From Methylocystis sp. (GTDB lineage Bacteria > Pseudomonadota > Alphaproteobacteria > Rhizobiales > Beijerinckiaceae): DNA of 64,000 nt. The position numbers and the translations under genes were made by a program. Positions 48,574-56,325 of the stretch are shown here, piece after piece (positions within the stretch are counted from its first letter, which is position 1; the number at the start of each line of letters is the position of its first letter). The notes under the pieces were generated by a model. That model was not told the origin of the DNA and searched no databases. It was given only the letters and a program-made list of their open reading frames with translations. The stretch is from assembly GCA_020252485.1 (NCBI GenBank), contig JADCCX010000028.1:49243-113242 (forward strand), written 5' to 3'.

Positions 48574-51500
48574 GCCTGATTCCTTTCGGGTTCCGCTGCT
48601 GCGAGGGCTTGCAGGATGTCCTTCGTGCTGTTCAGCCGTGGTTGCCACAAACCTCGCCGGATCGCTTCGTCGAAGCGATCCGCCATTTCCTTGAGCGCGT
48701 CAGGGTTGCTGGCGCGGATGAAGTCCAGCACCGCCGGATCGGCGATATAGGCATCGAAGAGCTGGTCGAAGTGATGGCTTTTGGCCGCATCGGTTGTGGC
48801 GGCGAAGGCGAAGAGGTAATCGAGCGTCGCCGCCATTTCGAAAGCGCCCTTGTAGCCGTGCCGCATCACGCCGGCGATCCATTTCGGATTGGCGGCGCGT
48901 CCGCGCACCACGCGGCCGATCTCCTCGCCAAGCGTCCTGACCTTGGGGTCCTCCGGCCGGGAGGTATCGGTGTGATAGACCGGAACCTTGCGGCCCGACA
49001 GCGTTTCGATGCTGGCGGCAAGCCCGCCCATGAACTGATAGTAATCGTCAGAATCGAGCATGTCATGCTCGCGGTTGTCCTGCGTCTGCAGCACGGCATC
49101 CGCCTCCTTCAGCCGCCTCTCGAAAGCCGCCCTCTCGCGCTGGCCGTCCTGTCCGCCGCCATAGGCATAGCTGCTCCAGGCAAGATAGACATCCGCAAGC
49201 TCTGAGCGGCTGCCCCAGGCGCCGCTGTCGATCGGCGCCTGCAAACCCGCGCCATAGGCGCCGGGCATGGCGCCGAAGACACGGGCGCCGGCCAGCCGCC
49301 GCGCGTCTTCGGCCGGGTGTCCCTCGCGGCGCAGCAGCCTTGCGTCCCGCTTTACGGCCGCCGCGATCGGGTTCTGTTCCTTGTCCTCGTCCAGCGCGGC
49401 AACGGCCCTGACGGCGCTGTCGATGAGGTCCATCTGCGTGGGGAAAGCGTCGCGGAACAGGCCCGAAACCCGGAAGGTGACATCAACGCGCGGCCGCTTC
49501 AGGGCTGAAGGCGTCAGGATCTCGAAGCCCGTCACCCGGCTGGAACCCGGCTCCCAAACCGGCTGGCAGCCAAGCAGCGTCAGCGCCTGCGCCACGTCAT
49601 CGCCGCCGGTGCGCATATTGGCCGTGCCCCAGGCCGAAAATGCGACCGAACGCAGCCATTCCCCCGTCTCGTCCCAATGTCGGCTGACCAGCGCCTCGGC
49701 GCTGGCCTTGCCGATGGCGAAGGCGGCGGGCGTCGGCAGGGCGCGCGGATCGACGGCGTAGAAGTTCCGCCCCGTGGGCAGGACATCCGGCCTGCCGCGG
49801 CTCGGCGCGCCGGAGGGCCCGGGCATGACGTGCCGCCCGTCGAGTGCGGTCAGGATCGCGGCGGTTTCCGCCTCGCCGCAGGCATCGATAGCGGGAAGCA
49901 GCGAAACGCCGATCCATTCCAGCACCGCGCTGGTCCGCACCCATTCGGCGCGGCAGGGCTTCTCGCCGCCGACAAGCGCCTCGGCCAGCATTTCGAGCCT
50001 TTCGACAGTGTCGCCTGCCGTCCGCCATGGCGCGGTCGCGGCCAATACGGAAGGCCTCGGTCCCGTCCATGGCGCGGCCAGATCACGGGTCAGCGGGTCG
50101 AAATCGCCAAGGCCGAGGTCGGCCGCCATCGCCCGATGCAGGGAGCGCGCCTCCGGCGCATCGCCGGCGCGGGCGACGCGGGCGATCGCAATGGACAGGT
50201 CGCGGCGCAGGCGGCCTGCCGGCGCCGCGCCGAACACATGCAGTCCGTCGCGGATCTGCATTTCCTTGAGGTCGCAAAGATGCGCATCGACGCGCCGGAC
50301 CCGTTCCTCGACCGCGAGACCGGCGTTCAGCGCGGTATCCTCATCGAGGCGGAGCGTGCCGGCGAAACCGGCGATCTCGTCCGCCAGGCGCCGCGCCCGC
50401 CGTGGATCGAGATCGGCGGCGAGCGCATATTCGTCGACCAGGGCTTCGAGCCGGGCGAGGTCGCCGTGAAGCTCCGCCCGTGTCAGCGGCGGGGTCAGAT
50501 GATCGACGATCACGGCTGACGTGCGCCGCTTCGCCTGCACGCCTTCGCCCGGATCATTCACGATGAACGGATAGATGTTCGGCAGCGGGCCGAGCAGCGC
50601 GGCGGGCCAGCAGGCCTGCGACAGGCCGACCGCCTTGCCGGGCAGCCATTCGAGATTGCCGTGCTTGCCGAGATGAACGACGGCATGGGCGGTGAAAGCT
50701 TCGCGAAGCCAGAGATAGGTCGCGATATAGCGATGCGGCGGCACGAGGGCGGGATCATGGAACGTCGCTGCGGGATCGATATCGTAGCCGCGCGCTGGCT
50801 GAATGCCGAGAACGAGGTTGCCGAAGCGGTGCAGCGCGAGCGCCAACGCGCCATCCGCTGCATGCGGATCGGCTTCTGGCTCTCCCCAGCGGGCCTGGAC
50901 CTGCGCCTGCAGCTCCGCCGGCAGGCGGGCGAAGGCCGCGCGATAATCCGCAAGCCGCCAGCGCATGGCCGCCGCGCCCGGCTTGCCGGACGCGTTGGTC
51001 GTGCGCTGCGTCAGCAGCGCCATGAGGGCGGAGGAGGATCGCGGCGCGTCATCGACGGCGTAGCCCCTTCCGGCCAGCGCGGTGATCAGATCGGCGCAGG
51101 ATTGCGGCGTATCGAGACCAACGCCATTGGCGAGCCTGCCATCGCGGTTCGGGTAATTCGCCAGAATGATCGCGACCCGCCGCTCCCGGGGCGGCGCCCG
51201 CCGCAGCGCCACGAGCGCGGCCGCCCGGGCTGCGAGCGCAGTGATCTGGGCGGGATCGGATTGCAGGACGGTCGGCACATGGTGGGCCTCCGCGTCCCAG
51301 GCGATCTTCGTCTTGAAGGCGACGGGCGCCGTGAAAATCCGGCCGTCGAGTTCGGGCATGACCACATGCATGGCAAGGTCGGAGGGGCCCATGCCGCGCG
51401 CCGATGCGGCCCAATCCCGCCGCGGCTGTCCGGCGAAAGCCGTCTGCAGCACGGGGATATCCCGAAACAGGTCCGCTGTATCGGCGGCGAAGGCCGTCGC

Positions 51501-52271
51501 ATTGATGATGACCGCAGGCTGCGCCACGCCGAGCGCCGAGGCGACGACGGCCCGGGCTGCGGCATCCTTCAGGCTGGAAACAAACAGCGCGCTCAACCGC
51601 AGGCCCCTCGCCGCGAGCGCTCCCCTCAGCGCATCGACCGGCTCAAGGTCGCCGGCCTGGGCCAGCGAGCGGTAGAGGATGAGCATCGCATCCGCCGGCG
51701 CGGCGTCCGCTTCCGTCACGAAACCCGCCACCGGCATCGGTTCGGGCGGCGGAAAATCCTGTGGCAGGGGTTCGGCCATCCCGCCGGTCAGCGTGGCAAG
51801 GGCCTGCAGGAAATGCCGGCAATTGCGCGCGCCGCCTTCACTCAGATAGCGCCAGAGCAGGCGCGTCCGGTCCGGCGCGAGCGTTCCGCGCCGCGCGTAA
51901 TTCTCATCCCAGGCGGAGCCGCCGGGCACGAAAGCCAGCTGCCGATCGGGCTTCGCCTGCGCCCAGGCCCGCAGGGCCTCGACGCCATCCGGCCAATAGC
52001 CTTCGCCGCCGATCTGCCGCAGCACCACGAGCCTGGCGGCGCTGAGCGTCTCGGCGATATAGAGGTCGATCGCCTGCGGATCGGCGAGGGTCAGGTAATT
52101 CGTCAGCGTAAGGGAAGGGGCCCCGGCGCCGAGAGCCCGATGCGCTTCCGCGAGCATCCGCAATTCCGTGTCATGCGCGCCGATGAACACGATTTCGGCG
52201 CTCGGCTGATGGTCCGCCTGGCTGGTGGAGCCAACGCTGATCTTGCCTTTCTGGAACAGCCGGACATGCAT
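48570..52271 (-). CDS. cobN: Cobaltochelatase subunit CobN
   Basis: A 1,233-residue large subunit of the aerobic, ATP-dependent cobaltochelatase, related to Mg-chelatase BchH/ChlH. Conserved blocks include LANYPNRDGRLANGVGLDTP near 370, VHLGKHGNLEWLPGKAVGL near 540, and SDDYYQFMGGLAASIETLSG near 1085. It inserts Co2+ into hydrogenobyrinic a,c-diamide with CobS and CobT, which are not in the window. It lies 6 bp downstream of cobU. Confidence 0.95.
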   Translation of the reverse strand: MHVRLFQKGKISVGSTSQADHQPSAEIVFIGAHDTELRMLAEAHRALGAGAPSLTLTNYLTLADPQAIDLYIAETLSAARLVVLRQIGGEGYWPDGVEALRAWAQAKPDRQLAFVPGGSAWDENYARRGTLAPDRTRLLWRYLSEGGARNCRHFLQALATLTGGMAEPLPQDFPPPEPMPVAGFVTEADAAPADAMLILYRSLAQAGDLEPVDALRGALAARGLRLSALFVSSLKDAAARAVVASALGVAQPAVIINATAFAADTADLFRDIPVLQTAFAGQPRRDWAASARGMGPSDLAMHVVMPELDGRIFTAPVAFKTKIAWDAEAHHVPTVLQSDPAQITALAARAAALVALRRAPPRERRVAIILANYPNRDGRLANGVGLDTPQSCADLITALAGRGYAVDDAPRSSSALMALLTQRTTNASGKPGAAAMRWRLADYRAAFARLPAELQAQVQARWGEPEADPHAADGALALALHRFGNLVLGIQPARGYDIDPAATFHDPALVPPHRYIATYLWLREAFTAHAVVHLGKHGNLEWLPGKAVGLSQACWPAALLGPLPNIYPFIVNDPGEGVQAKRRTSAVIVDHLTPPLTRAELHGDLARLEALVDEYALAADLDPRRARRLADEIAGFAGTLRLDEDTALNAGLAVEERVRRVDAHLCDLKEMQIRDGLHVFGAAPAGRLRRDLSIAIARVARAGDAPEARSLHRAMAADLGLGDFDPLTRDLAAPWTGPRPSVLAATAPWRTAGDTVERLEMLAEALVGGEKPCRAEWVRTSAVLEWIGVSLLPAIDACGEAETAAILTALDGRHVMPGPSGAPSRGRPDVLPTGRNFYAVDPRALPTPAAFAIGKASAEALVSRHWDETGEWLRSVAFSAWGTANMRTGGDDVAQALTLLGCQPVWEPGSSRVTGFEILTPSALKRPRVDVTFRVSGLFRDAFPTQMDLIDSAVRAVAALDEDKEQNPIAAAVKRDARLLRREGHPAEDARRLAGARVFGAMPGAYGAGLQAPIDSGAWGSRSELADVYLAWSSYAYGGGQDGQRERAAFERRLKEADAVLQTQDNREHDMLDSDDYYQFMGGLAASIETLSGRKVPVYHTDTSRPEDPKVRTLGEEIGRVVRGRAANPKWIAGVMRHGYKGAFEMAATLDYLFAFAATTDAAKSHHFDQLFDAYIADPAVLDFIRASNPDALKEMADRFDEAIRRGLWQPRLNSTKDILQALAAAEPERNQA

Positions 52272-52277
52272 GGCCCG

Positions 52278-52802
52278 TCACGGCGCCTTCAGGGTCAGCG
52301 GCAGGCCGGCGGCGATCAAGACGACATGGGGAACGGCGCGCGCCGCCGCCTGGTTCAAGCGCCCCTGCGCATCCCGAAAGGCGCGGCCGAGGCTGCTCTC
52401 CGGCACAATGCCCATGCCCACTTCGTTGGAGACCAGGATGACGGGCCCGGAGGCGGCCGCCACTGCGCCAAGCAAGGCGTCGCTCATGACGGCCACGTCC
52501 TCCCCGGCAAGCATGACATTCGTCAGCCAGAGTGTCAGGCAATCGACGAGCAGCACCGTGTCCGGTTTCGAATGGCGCTCGATCGCAGCGGCAAGCGCGA
52601 GCGGCTCCTCGACCGTGCGCCAGCCCTGATCGGCGCGGTCGGCCTGATGACGCTGGATCCGCTCCCGCATCTCGTCATCGAAGGCCTGGGCTGTCGCCAG
52701 ATAGACACGCGACAGGCCGGTCTCGCGCGCCAGCTTCTCCGCATGGGCGGATTTGCCGGAGCGCGCGCCTCCGAGCACCAGGACCGAGGATGGCCCGCTC
52801 AT
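52278..52802 (-). CDS. cobU: Adenosylcobinamide kinase/guanylyltransferase CobU
   Basis: A 174-residue enzyme, normal in size. P-loop GGARSGKSAHAEKLA is at about 11-25, YLATAQAFDDEMRERI near 35, and LLVDCLTLWLTNVML near 83. It phosphorylates and then guanylylates adenosylcobinamide. Start at the ATG at 52802 overlaps the DUF1636 stop (ATGA). Longer upstream readings cover the neighbouring gene and are rejected. Confidence 0.94.
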   Translation of the reverse strand: MSGPSSVLVLGGARSGKSAHAEKLARETGLSRVYLATAQAFDDEMRERIQRHQADRADQGWRTVEEPLALAAAIERHSKPDTVLLVDCLTLWLTNVMLAGEDVAVMSDALLGAVAAASGPVILVSNEVGMGIVPESSLGRAFRDAQGRLNQAAARAVPHVVLIAAGLPLTLKAP

Positions 52803-53218
52803 GCGGGCGCGCTCCCGTCTTCCGGCGACCAGCCGGGCGGCGGGATGCGGGCGATGGCGCCTTTGCGGATCACCGGGGGGCGCTCTTTCCATGGCACGAA
52901 ACCATGGGGCGCCAGGGCGCAAGCCTTCGCCATGGCCACCAGGTCACCGGCATCCCTCGACGGGTCGAGATCGCCGAAGAGGAACGTATAGCGGCCCGCG
53001 CCCGACAGCGAAACCGTGCAGACCCGCTTGCAGATTCCCAGGCATTGGGTTGGCCGGACTACGATGCCGCCCTCCCCCTCGGCAGCGGCTTTCACCGCAG
53101 TCAGCAGCTCCCGGCCGGGCGCGTTTTCAGAATCAGCGCCAGCCGCCCGGCAGGAGATGCAGATGGTGATGACGATCGGGTCGGCGCCCGCAGGAGCGCT
53201 TGAGGAAAAACCAGTCAT
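52799..53218 (-). CDS. DUF1636 cysteine-rich metal- or cluster-binding-like protein
   Basis: A 139-residue protein of the DUF1636 type. Cysteines are arranged as CISC near residue 20 and CLGICKRVC near 59-67, which resembles thioredoxin-like [2Fe-2S] ferredoxins. YTFLFGDLDPS and a C-terminal WKERPPVIRKG follow. The function is not known. It is the first gene after the minus-strand cobalamin riboswitch and is coupled to cobU, so a role in cobalt handling or in a redox step of cobalamin synthesis is suggested. That role is inferred. Confidence 0.82.
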   Translation of the reverse strand: MTGFSSSAPAGADPIVITICISCRAAGADSENAPGRELLTAVKAAAEGEGGIVVRPTQCLGICKRVCTVSLSGAGRYTFLFGDLDPSRDAGDLVAMAKACALAPHGFVPWKERPPVIRKGAIARIPPPGWSPEDGSAPA

Positions 53219-53324
53219 TGCAACCAGTCATGCGACCAGCCCTGACGGTCGAAGCGCGGTATTCCGCTTCGCATAACTGCGCCCACCGTGCACCCCGCCG
53301 GCTGGCGCCCATCAGCAGCATTTT

Positions 53325-53495
53325 GCGCAGCCGGTCTCCTGGCTTGCGGGTCATCGCCTCGTCCGCTGCCTTCCCGGCATTCGCCAGTGGCCCGGTCGCG
53401 AACAAAGCTTACCGCCTACAGTTGCGGGGGCAGCCGCCGCTTTGGGCCGGAACCCGCACGGCATTCCCGTTTCACCTCCTCGCGGAGGCACTGCG
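53325..53495 (-). ncRNA. Cobalamin riboswitch upstream of the cob operon
   Basis: On the minus strand the conserved parts appear in order: GAGGTGAAACGGGAATGCCG, GGCTGCCCCCGCAACTGTA, GGCGGTAAGC, CCACTGG, GGGAAGG and the B12 box CAAGCCAGGAGACCGG. It lies about 107 bp before the DUF1636 gene and should repress DUF1636-cobU-cobN-cobO-cobQ in high cobalamin. The 53,496-53,690 remainder between it and wzm shows no gene and must hold two divergent promoters. Confidence 0.93.
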
Positions 53496-53690
53496 CTTGG
53501 CGTTCCCCTCGCACAAGGCAGGCGTCGGCACAAGGCGGACAGATCAGCGCCACATGGCCCCGCTGCCGCCAAAGCATGGGAAAGGCGCGCCGCCCGCCGC
53601 AATCTAAATCTTGCCAGCGCCGAGCCGTCCATGCTTTAGGGACGCCATGACGAACGGCCGCGCAGGCGCAGATTCTCGGGAAAGAGCCAA

Positions 53691-54479
53691 ATGGGTCTGG
53701 TAGCAGGTGGGGCAGCCGATGTTATCGGCGCCTTCGGCGCCTGGCGCATGTGGTGGATGCTCGCGAAGAATGACGTCGTCCGCCGCTACCGGCGGTCGCG
53801 GGTCGGTCAATTGTGGCTGACGCTCAGCATGGCCGTCATGATCTTCGGCATGGGCGCCGTTTACGCCACGCTGTTCGGCACGCCGCTTGCCGATTATCTG
53901 CCGCATCTCGGCACCAGCCTGGTGCTCTGGGGATTGATCTCCTCGACGATCACCGAAAGCTGTTCGAGCTTCACGGAGAACGAAGGCATCATCCGCCAGG
54001 TCGCGCTGCCCCGGTTCAGCTATCTGCTGCGGACGATCGCCAAGAACCTCTTCATCTTCGCGCATAACCTCATCATCCTGCCGTTTCTTTATGTGCTGAC
54101 GGCCTCGCCGATCAATTGGCACATCCTGCTGTTCATCCCCGGGCTGCTGCTGGTGCTCGCGAACCTCGCCTGGATCGGCTATATGCTGGCGATCCTTTCG
54201 GCGCGGTTCCGGGATATCCCGCAGATCGTGACGAGCATCATGCAGCTGGCCTTTTTCGTCTCGCCGGTGGTCTTCAAGCCCTCGCAATTGCGCGGCGACC
54301 ATCCCGTGCTGGTGCTCAACCCCTTCTCCAGCATGCTGGATGTCATGCGGGAGCCGCTCTTGGGCAATCTGCCCGGCGCGGCCTCCTATCTTATCCTGCT
54401 CGGCCTGCTGATCGCCGGCTGGCTGCTTTGCCTCGCCTTCGCGGGCAAATACTCGCACCGCGTCGTCTACTGGCTGTAA
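53691..54479 (+). CDS. Polysaccharide ABC exporter permease (Wzm-like)
   Basis: A 262-residue ABC-2 type membrane protein with six hydrophobic helices. RRYRRSRVGQLWLTLSMAVM near 35 is the typical amphipathic entry, and LLVLANLAWIGYMLAIL, RFRDIPQIVTSIMQLAFF and LNPFSSMLDVMREPLLG are family blocks. It should move a lipid-linked glycan across the inner membrane. Its ATPase partner starts 5 bp downstream. The transported glycan is likely the product of the heptose cluster opposite, by context only. Confidence 0.87.
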   Translation: MGLVAGGAADVIGAFGAWRMWWMLAKNDVVRRYRRSRVGQLWLTLSMAVMIFGMGAVYATLFGTPLADYLPHLGTSLVLWGLISSTITESCSSFTENEGIIRQVALPRFSYLLRTIAKNLFIFAHNLIILPFLYVLTASPINWHILLFIPGLLLVLANLAWIGYMLAILSARFRDIPQIVTSIMQLAFFVSPVVFKPSQLRGDHPVLVLNPFSSMLDVMREPLLGNLPGAASYLILLGLLIAGWLLCLAFAGKYSHRVVYWL

Positions 54480-54484
54480 CCCTG

Positions 54485-55249
54485 ATGGCCCATGTCCTCC
54501 TCGATAACGCGAGTGTCGAGCTTGCCGTCTACAATGCGCGCGGGCGCGCGCTGAAGAGCGAGATCCTGCGCCGCACGGTAGGCGGCGGGCTGCAGAACGA
54601 CCGCGACCGGAGCGTCCAGGTCGTGAAGGCCCTGGACCGGGTGAGCTTCGAGGCGCGCGACGGCGACCGGATCGGCCTCGTGGGCGGCAACGGCGCGGGG
54701 AAGACGAGCCTCCTGCGGGTGCTCAGCCGCGTCTATCCGCCGACCTCGGGCAGGGTGTCGATCCAGGGGCGCGTGTCCGCGCTCTTCGACCTCTCGATGG
54801 GCATGGACGTTGACGCCTCGGGCTACGACAATATCCGGATGCGCAGCATCATGCTCGGCTGCGATTACAAACAGGCCGAGGCGATCATCCCCGATGTCGA
54901 GGAATTCAGCCAGCTCGGCGAGTTTCTGGACCTGCCGATCCGCACCTATTCCAACGGCATGTTGCTGCGGCTCGCCTTCGCCGTCAGCACGGCGGTGCAC
55001 CCGGATATCCTGATCCTCGATGAGATCATCGGCGTGGGCGACGCCGAATTCGCTGAGCGGGCGGAGAAGCGGCTGCACGCCATGATCGAGAAGGCGAGCA
55101 TCATGTTCCTCGCCTCGCACAAAAACGACGCGATCATGAGCTTCTGCAACCGAGCCTTGTGGATGAAGGGCGGGCGGCTGATGATTGACGGAAAGCCGCA
55201 GGATGTGCTGGCTGCCTATGCGGCGGATGCGAAGGGCGAGGGGGAGTAG
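54485..55249 (+). CDS. Polysaccharide ABC exporter ATPase (Wzt/KpsT-like)
   Basis: A 254-residue ATPase. Walker A GGNGAGKTS is at about 67, Walker B ILILDEIIGVGDAEF near 174 and the signature region reads TYSNGMLLRLAF rather than LSGGQ, as usual in Wzt/TagH. It lacks the C-terminal carbohydrate-binding domain present in Wzt proteins that recognise a terminal cap. ATG at 54485 (MAHVLLDNASVEL) is the start. It ends 28 bp from the convergent hddA. Confidence 0.9.
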   Translation: MAHVLLDNASVELAVYNARGRALKSEILRRTVGGGLQNDRDRSVQVVKALDRVSFEARDGDRIGLVGGNGAGKTSLLRVLSRVYPPTSGRVSIQGRVSALFDLSMGMDVDASGYDNIRMRSIMLGCDYKQAEAIIPDVEEFSQLGEFLDLPIRTYSNGMLLRLAFAVSTAVHPDILILDEIIGVGDAEFAERAEKRLHAMIEKASIMFLASHKNDAIMSFCNRALWMKGGRLMIDGKPQDVLAAYAADAKGEGE

Positions 55250-55277
55250 TGGTGAAGGGCGGAAAACAAAACGGCCC

Positions 55278-56261
55278 TCAAATATTGTAGAAAATTATAC
55301 GACTCCCCAAGGGTTCGAAATTGAATTTCGTTCGCCGTAAATGGCCTAGGGACTTTACTATAGCATCATGCTTTTCCTCATCGGCATAGAATATCATAAA
55401 GCCGCCGGTACCCGCCCCTAGCAACTTCCCACCTGACGCTCCGTTTCTCATCGCGGTATCATACCATTCATCGATATCGCCATTCGATATGCCGGAAGCG
55501 AGCGAGCGCTTCAGCTCCCAGTTCTCATGGAGAATCTCGCCAAAGCTGTCGAGGTTTCCACTTTCCAACTCCCGCTTCAAATCATAAGTCAACTGAACCA
55601 TACGCTGGAGCGTTTTCTGCTTGTCACCGTCGTTTGAAACATTGGCGGACTGAACCTGAAGCAGCTCTGACGCCGATCGCGTAATTCCGGTGTAGAAAGC
55701 GATTATTCGATTGGATAACAATTCTCGACGCGCGACCGGCATCACAACCGGTGTGACATCTACACGGCCCGTCGGTTGAAATTCGATCAAGTTCAGGCCA
55801 CCAAATGCAGCCGCATACTGATCTTGCTTGCCGATAGGCTCTTTGCACAGATCAATCTCCACCTGACAGCTCTGGGCACCCAGAGTGGTCGGTGATGCGT
55901 ACCGGCCTTGAAAGGCATGGAGAACATTGAGCAACCCGACCGTAAACGAGCTTGAGGAGCCGAGTCCGGTACCTTTCGACGGCACGTCCGCAATGGTGGT
56001 GATCTCGACTCCACCCTCCAACTGGAGCAGCTTCATAGTCTCTCGAACAAGGCGGTGCTCTATCTTTTCGACTGACGGCACCTCCTCTGTTCGCGAGTAG
56101 GCGAGACGAATCCCGCTATCGAATTTCGGATTACAGGTGACAAACACGTATTTATCGATCGCAGTGCTCAAGACAGCGCCGCCGTAGCGCTCGTAGAAGC
56201 TCGGGAGGTCGCTACCTCCGCCGACGAAACTCATGCGAAGCGGCGTGCGGCTAATAATCAT
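55278..56261 (-). CDS. hddA: D-glycero-alpha-D-manno-heptose 7-phosphate kinase HddA-like
   Basis: A 327-residue GHMP kinase. MIISRTPLRMSFVGGGSDLP begins the family N-terminus, and the GHMP ATP loop is SKGTGLGSSSSFTVG at about 95. LLGAGTGGFMIFYADEE is the third GHMP motif. It would phosphorylate heptose 7-phosphate at C1 with alpha configuration, the route to GDP-heptose rather than ADP-heptose for LPS core. GmhA and a GmhB/HddC fusion nearby complete the pathway. Base composition is lower in GC than the cob block. Confidence 0.88.
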   Translation of the reverse strand: MIISRTPLRMSFVGGGSDLPSFYERYGGAVLSTAIDKYVFVTCNPKFDSGIRLAYSRTEEVPSVEKIEHRLVRETMKLLQLEGGVEITTIADVPSKGTGLGSSSSFTVGLLNVLHAFQGRYASPTTLGAQSCQVEIDLCKEPIGKQDQYAAAFGGLNLIEFQPTGRVDVTPVVMPVARRELLSNRIIAFYTGITRSASELLQVQSANVSNDGDKQKTLQRMVQLTYDLKRELESGNLDSFGEILHENWELKRSLASGISNGDIDEWYDTAMRNGASGGKLLGAGTGGFMIFYADEEKHDAIVKSLGHLRRTKFNFEPLGSRIIFYNI

Positions 56262-56325
56262 TACTCGAACACTCTTGCCAGAGAAGGGTGAGCAGATGCG
56301 ACAGAATTTAAGTTACAAGGGGACA

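Noticed and set aside
50661..52991. A 776-residue plus-strand frame opposite cobN and cobU
   Set aside because: Long antisense frame created by GC-rich third positions; composition is typical of shadows and no motif is seen.
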